Assembly: GCA_023434145.1 (NCBI GenBank)
Contig: JAEYTI010000168.1
Location: 20,833-84,832 of the forward strand
DNA: 64,000 nucleotides
Source of the DNA: Chloroflexota bacterium
GTDB taxonomy: Bacteria > Chloroflexota > Anaerolineae > Anaerolineales > Anaerolineaceae
Direction: 5' to 3'
Positions 10,801 to 18,900 of this stretch are shown here, piece after piece (the first letter of the stretch is position 1; each line of letters starts with the position of its first letter). The position numbers were made by a program, and so were the translations under genes. The notes under the pieces were generated by a model. That model searched no databases. It was given only the letters and a program-made list of their open reading frames with translations, and was not told the DNA's origin.

Positions 10801-12560
10801 GAATCGAGCGGGACAAATGCCGATCCCGTTTTGAGGATGCCCAGTATCCCGGCGATCATCTCGGGCGAGCGTTCCATGCAGACGGCAACCGTGTCGCCCG
10901 GCTTAACGCCGAGTCGTCGCAGCAGGGCAGAGACACGATCCGCTTGCTGGTTCAATTCCCGGTACGTCCATGTGATGCCACCGCCGGTAACCGCCATGGC
11001 ATCGGGCGTAAGCACTGCCTGGGCTTCAAACAATGCGTGGATGGTCGTGTTCGCCGGGTAGTCGGTGCTGGTGCGGTTCCACTCGGCAAGCGCCTGGCGC
11101 TCACCAGCCGGGATGATATTGATGGTGGCAATATCCTGTTCCGGGTCCGCCACGATGCTTTCCAGCAGAGTCACATAGTGGTCTGCCATGCGTGCGATAG
11201 TGGGTTCATCAAACAGATCGGTGCTGTATTGGAAATAACCAGCCAGCGCGTGCTTTTGATCCGTGAGGTGCAGGAGTATCTCAAAGGTCGCAGATGCAGT
11301 ATCCACCGGCACCAGGCTGTCATTCACGTCTTCATCTTCCAGGATCGGTTCCAGCAGGGTAAAAGAAGCCTGGAACAAGGGCGTGTGGGCAGGCGTGCGC
11401 TCCACCCCGAGCAGATCCAGAATTTGCTCAAAGGGCATTTCGTTGACGTGCGCGTCCAGAACCGCCTGCCGCACCTGGGATAGCAAATCCGAGAAGCGGA
11501 GGCTGCCGCTCGATCGATCCCCCATGTGCGCGCGGATCACCAGCAAGTTGACGAAAAAGCCGATCAGCCCTTCAATCTCTTTGCGGTTGCGATTGGTCAG
11601 CGCCGTACCTACCAAAATATCTCTCTGCCCGGTGTAGCGGTAGAGCAGCACGTGATAGGCAGCCATCAGTATGGCGAACAGGGTGGTGTTATAGCGACGG
11701 CTCAGGGCGCGCAAGCCCTCGGTGGCTGCCGCCGAGATGCGGAAGTGATATCCCGCGCCCTGATACGTGCGCGCTGAGGGCCAGGACCGGTCGGTGTGCA
11801 GGTCCAGCAGGTGTGGAGCGTCGCGAAGCTGCTCTTTCCAATACGCCTGTAATGCTTCCAGCCGCTCGCCAGAGAGCTGCTTTTGCTGCCAGGCCGCATA
11901 ATCGGCGTACTGAATGGGCAGCTCGGGCAGCGGAGAGGGCTGCCCGGCGCTGAAGGCCGCGTACAACGTTTCCAACTCGTAGCGCAGCACGTTTAGCGAC
12001 CAGCCATCTGAGACGATGTGGTGCATGTACATGAGCAGCGCCACGTCGTCTTCATGAATCATCACCAGGCTAAAGCGGAACAGCGGGCCGTGTTCCAGGT
12101 CAAACGGGCGGCGAACTTCATCTTCCGCGTATCGCAGCAGAGCGGCTTCGCGCTCGGCTTCGGGCAGGCTGCGCAGATCCACCACCGGCAGGGTGAAGGC
12201 AAGCATGGGGGCTACTTCCTGCATGGGCTGTCCATCGACGACTGGGAACGTGGTGCGCAGCGTCTCGTGGCGGCGGATAATCTCCTGGAAACAGCGTTCC
12301 AGCACCTGCGCATCCAGGCTGTTCTTATAGCGCAGGCCCAAGGGCACGTTATAAGCAGGCGTGCGCGGATCGTACTGCCAAATGGTCCACAAGCGGCGCT
12401 GCGCCGCCGAAAGCGGGAACAAGCTGCGCTTCTGCTTCTTTTGCAGCAGTTTTGCCAGCAGGGCGCGCTTTTCTTCCGCGCTAAGCGCCTGGCTGCCGCC
12501 GGCAGCAACGCCAGCGGATGCGCTGTTATGTTGAGGTTTCGGCGGGTGCTGTTCGTTCAT
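7809..12560 (-). CDS. NRPS-3: C-A-T-E module
   Basis: 1583 residues from ATG 12560 (MNEQHPPKPQHN), preceded by GGAAAGGG and 16 bp after the NRPS-2 stop. The frame is open further upstream to 12743, but that stretch overlaps the thiolation end of NRPS-2 and looks non-coding. Order: short docking-like N-terminus (EEKRALLAKLLQKKQKR), condensation domain (MHHIVSDG near 178), adenylation domain (LAYVMFTSGSTGQPKG, FDASTFEIW, VYGPTENTTF), thiolation domain with GGDSILG near 1055, then an epimerisation domain (LLPIQRWFFEQ, HHLVVDGVSWR near 1239, SFNYLGR). GGDS rather than GGHS is the variant usually seen before E domains. Specificity positions read DAFLLGVTF, which suggests a branched aliphatic residue (Ile/Val/Leu type). 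The expected unit is the D-isomer. Confidence 0.95.
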   Translation of the reverse strand: MNEQHPPKPQHNSASAGVAAGGSQALSAEEKRALLAKLLQKKQKRSLFPLSAAQRRLWTIWQYDPRTPAYNVPLGLRYKNSLDAQVLERCFQEIIRRHETLRTTFPVVDGQPMQEVAPMLAFTLPVVDLRSLPEAEREAALLRYAEDEVRRPFDLEHGPLFRFSLVMIHEDDVALLMYMHHIVSDGWSLNVLRYELETLYAAFSAGQPSPLPELPIQYADYAAWQQKQLSGERLEALQAYWKEQLRDAPHLLDLHTDRSWPSARTYQGAGYHFRISAAATEGLRALSRRYNTTLFAILMAAYHVLLYRYTGQRDILVGTALTNRNRKEIEGLIGFFVNLLVIRAHMGDRSSGSLRFSDLLSQVRQAVLDAHVNEMPFEQILDLLGVERTPAHTPLFQASFTLLEPILEDEDVNDSLVPVDTASATFEILLHLTDQKHALAGYFQYSTDLFDEPTIARMADHYVTLLESIVADPEQDIATINIIPAGERQALAEWNRTSTDYPANTTIHALFEAQAVLTPDAMAVTGGGITWTYRELNQQADRVSALLRRLGVKPGDTVAVCMERSPEMIAGILGILKTGSAFVPLDSAFPTERLAIMLADTRAMVLLTHSSLVDHLPVFSGKMVCMDGGWAAEFEAGDAVAPAYRPSADDLAYVMFTSGSTGQPKGICIPHRAVIRLVRNTNYVSLGPDDRVVHGSNVSFDASTFEIWGALLNGGCLLCVSKDLLLSPHALAAFLKEQRATTILLTTALFNELVKTIPSIFGTMKYVLFGGEAVTPRLVRDVLMHGAPQNLLHVYGPTENTTFSSTYLVEAVEEDAQTVPIGAPLANDQCYVLDERLQPVPLGVPGELYVGGDGLAWGYLNKPEQTAEKFIPNPYTGKSGSRLYATGDIVRVVPENGKSGKLVIEFIGRRDHQVKIHGFRIELGEIEMVLGRHPAVRSVFVVVREDQPGEKLLVAYIIANPGQQPTADDLRAHCKQRLPVYMVPVAFVFMEQLPLSPTGKVDRKRLPAPQREPVRSDNFSAPATELEAQLAQIWSEVLGLERVGVDDNFFILGGDSILGIQIVSRVNEAGWSINSRHLFLHQTVRELAAAIASEGAGQAAEADTDSTGLLPLLPIQRWFFEQELTAPQHFNQAVALDVPRPLDTRLLQQALQALLDQHDALRMRFQNVHGDWQAACLPPGQPLAWSEVDASGLDDAGQQQAFEAAAVWVNAGLDLTEGPLLRAAYLHFSPRRPDCLLIAIHHLVVDGVSWRILLEDLHAFYAQLAQAGQVQRPRKTTSIRQWAERLEGYAHSEALRRELAFWQEQPPARAASDDCPRVFYGDAQTITLSLSEAETNELLRLPQVGSAQVTEVLLAALALAFSRQMGERELLIDLESHGREPLFDDIDLSRTVGWFTAIYPLRIAAAEDGERTLAQIKEQLNCLPNHGIGYGVLRYLHSDASNRARLGSQPPARISFNYLGRVDQGTSDDALFRFSARLPNPMIAPVNRRAHLFDINSQISGGCLQITWIFNPATPYGCEEVQSLAEAYLAVLRTLIAGTGCGEKQASAQAIDPKPAFMARLGAKKLGKLSQILEQIDEQDDEA

Positions 12561-12576
12561 CGGCTGCCCTTTCCGG

Positions 12577-15500
12577 TTACTTGGTCTCGGTTTTGGATAG
12601 CATCTGTTCCAGCAGTGCGTCGACTTCTTCGTCCGAAAGCTGATCGAGATCGGCGAGAAGCGCCTCATCACCGTCAGCGCCGCGATCCAGGCGGCCAATT
12701 TCGCCATCCATGTCGCCGGTTTCGCCATTTTGCAATGCCACAACCTTTTCGGCCATCTCGGCTACCGTGTGCGCTTCATAGATCAGCCGCAGCGAGAGCG
12801 GGACCTGGAAGGTCTCCTGCATGCGCGAGATGATGCGCATGGCGAGCAGCGAATGTCCGCCCAGCTCGAAGAAATTATCGTCAACGCCGATCTTCTCTTG
12901 CTGCATCACATCTTCCCAAATAGCCACCAACTGCGCCTCCACCGGGGTGCGCGGGGCAACATAACCGGTCTTCTCGGCCTGGGCCGCCTTGCCCATTTCG
13001 GCCAGGGCGCGGCGGTCCACCTTGCCGTTGGGATTCAGCGGCAGTTCGGTAAGGGTGGTAAAGGCCGAGGGGATCATGTACTCGGGCAGCTTTTTGCGCA
13101 GATAGCTGGTCAGTTCGGTGAAGGAGGGCGCGCGCCCGGCGGGCACCAGGAACGCCGCCAGTGATTTATCGTTGGGGCGGTCTTCGCGCACCACGATAGC
13201 AGCGGTCTGAATCAGTGGATGTGCTGAAAGCACGGTTTCGATCTCGCCCAACTCGACACGGAAGCCGCGCACCTTCACCTGAAGGTCGTTGCGGCCCAGG
13301 AATTCAATCGCGCCATCGGGCAGGTAGCGCACCAGGTCGCCGGTTTTGTACAGGCGGTCGTTCGGATCTGCACTGAACGGGTTGGCGATAAAACGCTCGG
13401 CGGTCAGCTCGGGCTGGTTGAGATAGCCGGTCGCCAGGCCATCGCCGCCCGCGTACAGCTCGCCCACAACGCCAACCGGCACCGGCTGCATCCAGCGGTC
13501 CAGCACGTACACCTGCGTATTGGCAATCGGGCGGCCAATCGGCAGGCTTCCGCTAATCTGTTCCGGCTGCGTAACCGGGTAGCAGCAGGTAAAGGTGGTG
13601 TTTTCGGTGGGGCCATAGCCGTTGATCAGGCGCAAGCCGGGGAACTGGCGCAGCACCTTTTCTACATGCGGCACGGACAGCACGTCACCACCGGCCAAAA
13701 GCTGGCGCAAGCCTGCCAGCCCGCGGATATTCTCATCCACCATCTGGTGGAACAGACCAGCCGTTAGCCACAGAATGGTCACCCCATTCTGCGCAATCAC
13801 ATCGCCCAGTTCGCTCAAGGTGGGGGCATGCGGGGGGAAGATCGCCAGCCGGCAGCCGTTGAGCAGGCTGGCCCAAATTTCCAGCGTCGATGCGTCAAAG
13901 GAGACCGGGGCAAGCTGCAAAAAGACGTCATCCGGGGCGATGGTGATAAAGGTATTGTTCTTTACCAGCCGCACCACCGCGCGCTGTGGTACCGTCACAC
14001 CTTTGATCGTGCCGGTGGAGCCCGAAGTGTACATGACGTATGCCAGGCTGCTGCCGGTAGCTTCAGACGGGACATTCTCAGCAGGCTGCGCAAGGATCGT
14101 ATCAGCATCCTGGTCCAGGCAGATCACCCGGGCGCTGTGTTCGGGCAGGCTGCCGAGGAGGGCTTGCGCGGTCAGCAGCAGCGGGGCCTTGGTATCAGCC
14201 AGCATATAGGCCAGGCGCTCTTTCGGATAACCCGCGTCGAGCGGCAAATACGCACCACCGGCTTTAAGCACGGCCAGAAGCGCCACAATCAGCTCGGGGG
14301 ATCGTTCCAGGCAAACGCCGACCATCTCACCGGCGGTCAGACCCTGCGCTCGCAGCAGATGCGCCAGGCGGTTGGCGCGCTCGTTCAATTCGCGGTAGGT
14401 CATCCCCTGCCCTGCAAAGGTCAGCGCGATGGTATCGGGTGTCTTAGCTGCCTGCGATTCAAACAGGGCCGCGATGCTTGCCTCGCGCGGATACTCGGTG
14501 CGGTTGGCGTTCCAATCGACCACAATTTGCTTGCGCTCGGTTTCGGTCATCAGCGGCAGGCTGCGCACGGGCTGGCGCGGGTCTGCCAGAGCAGCAGAGA
14601 GCAGGTTTTGGAAGTGCCCCAGCATGCGGCGGATGGTATCTTCGTGGAACAGATCGACGTTGTACTCCAGCGCCACAGTGATCTTGTCATCGACCTCGTT
14701 GACGTCCATGGTCAGGTCGAACTTGGCGATGCCAGAGGGCTGTTCGAGCAGACGGACAGAAACGCCGTCCATCTGCATGTTCACCACCAGCGAGTTCTGG
14801 AAATTGAACAGCACCTGGAAGAGCGGCGTGCGGCTCAGGTCGCGCTCGGGGCGCATCACTTCCACCAGCTTCTCAAAGGGCAAGTCCTGGTGCTCGTAGG
14901 CCTCCAGCACAGTCCGATGGACCTGGGTCAGGAGATTTTCGAAGCTGGGATTCTCGGAGAGGTCGGCGCGCAGCACCAGCGTGTTGATGAATAGGCCAAC
15001 CAGGTTCTCAATGCCCTGATAGTTGCGCCCTGCCACGGGTGATCCAACCACCACATCATCTTGCCCGGCGTATTTGCCAAGCAGCACCTGGAAGGCCGCC
15101 AGCATTGTGGCGTACAACGAAACACCCTGCTTGCGACTGAGCGCGCGCAGGCCTTCGGCCATCGCCTGGGGAAGGGTGACCGATTGCCGCTTGCCGGTAT
15201 AGGTCTGCACTGCCGGTCGGGGCTTGTCCAGCGGCAGTTCTAGCGTGGCGAGGCCGCCAAGGCGCTGCTGCCAGTAGGCAAGCTGTTTTTCCAACACCTC
15301 GCCCTGCATCCAGTTCCGCTGCCAGTGCGCAAAATCAGCGAACTGGAAGGGCAGCCCGGGCAGCGGGGAGGGCTTGCAGGCCCGGTGCGCAGCGTAGAGG
15401 GCGTTCAGTTCGCGCATAAAAACGCTGTAAGAGATGCCATCCGCCACAATGTGGTGGACGGTCAGCAGCAGCACGTGCTCGATATCGCTCATTTTGATCA

Positions 15501-15987
15501 GTTGGGCACGCAGCAGCGGCCCACTTTCCAGCTTGAAGTGACGCTGCGCCTCATCGGCAGCCAAATGCTGCATGCCTGCCTGGCGCTGCGCTTCGGGCAG
15601 CCCGCTCAAGTCGGTAATGGGCAGGCGCATCGGCTGATGGGGCAGGTAGCGGTACGCCGGCTGGCCGTTGACCATTGGGAAAATGGCGCGCAGTACTTCG
15701 TGGCGCTCCAAAATCGTTGTCAGGCTGGCTTCCAGGGCGGCCACATCCAAAACGCCGCTCAAACGCAGGCCAAATGGAATGTTGTAGTACGCGCTGTCCG
15801 GCTCCATCTGGTAGAGCACCCACAGCCGTTCCTGGGCAAAAGAAAGCGGCGGCGGCACATCGGGACCGCGGCGGGTGATGGGGTTGGCCTGCGGCGTCTG
15901 AATGCCCTTCTCCTTTAAGAGAAGGTCCAACAGCTCTTTCTTATCCTTCGAAAGTCCCAATTTGCCTGGTTCCATTTGCGATGTCAT
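12577..15987 (-). CDS. NRPS-2: C-A-T module, probably valine
   Basis: 1136 residues; the ATG overlaps the NRPS-1 stop as ATGA. The N-terminus is a docking-like helix (LSKDKKELLDLLLKEKG). The condensation domain carries PLSFAQERLW and HHIVADG near 176. The adenylation domain carries LAYVMYTSGSTGTIKG, FDASTLEIW, INGYGPTENTTF, YKTGDLVR and RGFRVELGEIE. The thiolation domain has FFELGGHSLLAMRI near 1040. The specificity positions read DALWLGGTF, a close match to valine signatures as I remember them. The C-terminal tail is acidic (DQLSDEEVDALLEQML), like the tail of the PKS in this cluster, and may be a docking element for the next protein. Confidence 0.95.
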   Translation of the reverse strand: MTSQMEPGKLGLSKDKKELLDLLLKEKGIQTPQANPITRRGPDVPPPLSFAQERLWVLYQMEPDSAYYNIPFGLRLSGVLDVAALEASLTTILERHEVLRAIFPMVNGQPAYRYLPHQPMRLPITDLSGLPEAQRQAGMQHLAADEAQRHFKLESGPLLRAQLIKMSDIEHVLLLTVHHIVADGISYSVFMRELNALYAAHRACKPSPLPGLPFQFADFAHWQRNWMQGEVLEKQLAYWQQRLGGLATLELPLDKPRPAVQTYTGKRQSVTLPQAMAEGLRALSRKQGVSLYATMLAAFQVLLGKYAGQDDVVVGSPVAGRNYQGIENLVGLFINTLVLRADLSENPSFENLLTQVHRTVLEAYEHQDLPFEKLVEVMRPERDLSRTPLFQVLFNFQNSLVVNMQMDGVSVRLLEQPSGIAKFDLTMDVNEVDDKITVALEYNVDLFHEDTIRRMLGHFQNLLSAALADPRQPVRSLPLMTETERKQIVVDWNANRTEYPREASIAALFESQAAKTPDTIALTFAGQGMTYRELNERANRLAHLLRAQGLTAGEMVGVCLERSPELIVALLAVLKAGGAYLPLDAGYPKERLAYMLADTKAPLLLTAQALLGSLPEHSARVICLDQDADTILAQPAENVPSEATGSSLAYVMYTSGSTGTIKGVTVPQRAVVRLVKNNTFITIAPDDVFLQLAPVSFDASTLEIWASLLNGCRLAIFPPHAPTLSELGDVIAQNGVTILWLTAGLFHQMVDENIRGLAGLRQLLAGGDVLSVPHVEKVLRQFPGLRLINGYGPTENTTFTCCYPVTQPEQISGSLPIGRPIANTQVYVLDRWMQPVPVGVVGELYAGGDGLATGYLNQPELTAERFIANPFSADPNDRLYKTGDLVRYLPDGAIEFLGRNDLQVKVRGFRVELGEIETVLSAHPLIQTAAIVVREDRPNDKSLAAFLVPAGRAPSFTELTSYLRKKLPEYMIPSAFTTLTELPLNPNGKVDRRALAEMGKAAQAEKTGYVAPRTPVEAQLVAIWEDVMQQEKIGVDDNFFELGGHSLLAMRIISRMQETFQVPLSLRLIYEAHTVAEMAEKVVALQNGETGDMDGEIGRLDRGADGDEALLADLDQLSDEEVDALLEQMLSKTETK

Positions 15988-18900
15988 GAAAGATTCCCTC
16001 CTGCCTGTTTCTTTTGCGAAAGAATAGCGCCAACTTCGTCGGCGGACATTTGACGGATTTGCTGGTGAAGCTGGGCGATGGTTTCTACCAGCCCAGGGGT
16101 TGTTTCGCGCCGGCGGAGCTCTACGGCCAGCCCTGCCACCGTCGGCGAGTCGAGGAAGACGCGCGCAGGCAGCTCCACCTGGAAGATATCGGCAATCTGC
16201 GCCAGCACCTGGGTGATCAGCAGTGAATGGCCGCCCAGGGCAAAGAAGTTATCTTCGATGCCAACAGCTTCCAGGCGCAGGCTCTCCGCCCAGATACTCG
16301 CCAGCAGCGCTTCTACGGCGTCGCGCGGGGCAGTATAGCTGTCTTCCAAATCGGGGCGAGAACAGTCGAGCTGCGGCAGCGCGCGCGCATCGATTTTGCC
16401 GTTCGGCAGCAGCGGCAGTGCCTCTAACCGGATGAAAGCATAGGGCAGCATGTAATCTGGCAGGCGGTTCTTCAAAAAGGCGCGCAGCTCGCCGGTCTGC
16501 GTTGCCATCGAGAGATCGCGCGGCAGCCAGTAGGCGCTGAGGCGCGTTTCACTGCCGGTCTGGTGCGCGGTCACCACGCACTGGCGCACGTTTGCATGTT
16601 GCGCCAGTGCGGCTTCGATCTCACCAATCTCTACCCGCGAGCCGCGGATTTTGACTTGCTGGTCGCCGCGCCCGAGGAATTCCAGCATCGCGCTTCCATC
16701 CGGCTGGATTCGCCAGCGCGCCAGGTCGCCGGTGCGGTACATCTGGGTCTCTGCTTCAAACGGGTTGGCAACAAAGCTTTCCGCGCTCAGATTCGGACGA
16801 TTCCAGTAGCCGCGCGCCAGCCCCACGCCCGATACGTACAGTTCGCCGGGCATTCCGATGGGAACCAACTGCCGGTGTGCATCCAGCAAGTACACGCGGG
16901 TGTTGTCAATTGGGCGGCCAATGGCGGGCGGCTCGCCGCTGGGCTGGCACTCGGTCAGCGTGGCGCAGACCGTGGTTTCCGTTGGCCCATAGGCATTGAT
17001 GAACCGCCGCCCTGGCAGCGCCCAGCGCTCAACCAGATCCGGCGGGCAGGCTTCACCGGCAGAAACCACCGTGCGAAGCGCGGGGAAGCGATCTGCGGGC
17101 AAGGTGGCCCAAACCGAAGGCGGGCAGGTGAGCACATTTACCGCTTGTTCGTGCAGCAGTTCTACCAGGTCGGGGCCGGGCATCAACTGGTCCTGCGAGG
17201 CCATGCAGAGCGTGCCGCCCGAAAGTAGGGTGACGAAAATCTCCGAGACGGACGCATCAAAGCAAAACGGTGCAAATTGCAGCACGCGGGTGCCGGGCTC
17301 CACGCCAAAGGCCTTCGACTGTGCCCGTGCAAGGTTACCCACCCCACGGTGCTCGACCATCACACCCTTTGGCTGGCCGGTAGAACCGGATGTGTACAGC
17401 ACGTAGGCGAGCTGGTCAGGGGTGACCGACCGGTTAGGGGCGGTGTCTGCTTCCTGCATGATGGTGGGCCATTCAGCATCCAGGCATAGGGTGCGCTCCA
17501 CCGGAAGGGCCAGGCTGTGCGCGAGGTGGCTTGTTGTGAGCAGCAGCGCTACCTGCGCATCCTGCACCATAAAGCGCAGGCGCTCGATGGGGTACGTGGG
17601 TTCCAGCGGTACATACGCGCCGCCCGCCTTGAACACCGCCAGCGCGGCGATCACGAGCTCTTTCGACCGCTCCAGGCAGATGCCCACGCGCTGCTCGGGC
17701 TGCAATCCCTGCTGGATGAGGGAATTCGCCAACCGGTTCGCAGCCTGATCCAGTTCGCGGTAGGTCATCTTCTCGTTGAAGAACTGCTGCTTTCGACGCG
17801 AGCGCGTTTCCAGATCGCGCAGTTTTTGCATGGTATCTACGTAATATTTGGTTACGCGGGCATTGAGCGTTTCATCCTGGTAGTAGATGAATGGGTAGTG
17901 CAGGCTGGGCAGGTTGGGGTACTGCTGCTCCGCCAGATTGCGCTTGCTGTAACTATGGAAGTCTTCAAAGGTCTGCGCGCTGGGCTGCATCCCGTAACCG
18001 GCATAATCTTTGGTGATTGGCGCGCCGGGCTGCGCGTGCAAGCGGCCCCACCCCAGGCCCTCAAAGCTCTTGTAGTGCTGGATGATGTGCTCCAGCATTG
18101 CGTCGGCGGATTGGATATCCTCTTCATTAAAGAACGGCAGCCCATTGATCAGGTTGACCGTGGTGCGAACGTTGGGGTACTGTTCACAGCGTTCGAAGAA
18201 AGCCAGGATTTCCGCATCGTTGGGCTGAGGTTTGACTGCTCCGGCCTTCGTCAGGCACTGGCGGTGACGCTCCGAGAGGCTGTTTACGTCGATGTTGAGC
18301 GAAACAAAGCCAAAGGTGCGCGCCACCAGATCGATGAACTCAGTCGTGGGTAGTTCCCAGAAGTAGAAGTATCCGTGATGGCAGGTGAGATCGATGCCTC
18401 TCCACAATGACTGGTAAAGGTCAAAAGAGTCGTAACCGGGCAGGTCAAAGTCGAACAGGAAGGTAGAGGTGTGGGGCTTGAGCCGCACAATGTCATTGCG
18501 TATTTCGCGCACGTCGCGCATGGTAAAGTAAGGTTTGGGGCGCTTCGGCACGCTGGCCTGCACGTCTCGCGCGCCGCCGCAGTAGTGGCAGTTCATCGGG
18601 CAGCCGCGCCCGGTGAAGATGAACAGGTAGGGGGTCAGCGACAGGTCGGCGGGTGAGACGAAGATCTCGTCCAGGTGAGTCAGGTACACATCGCGCAGGG
18701 ACTCACTGCTATGCAGGTAGCTGACCGGGCTGCGCACAATTTGCCCATCCCGCTTGTAGGTGCAGTTGGGGATCCCCGCCGAGCCCTGGCAGATTTTGAG
18801 CAGCGGCAGTTCACCATCGCCAGTAACGATGTAATCGACCGCCTCGTACTGGATCAGGTCTTCTGCAAAGTAGCCGGACGTATCGCCTCCCAGGGCTACT

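Noticed and set aside
12561..12743. N-terminal extension of NRPS-3 (about 61 residues, MWHCKMAKPATW...)
   Set aside because: It overlaps the thiolation-domain end of NRPS-2 in another frame, has no family resemblance, and ATG 12560 has a good ribosome-binding site.
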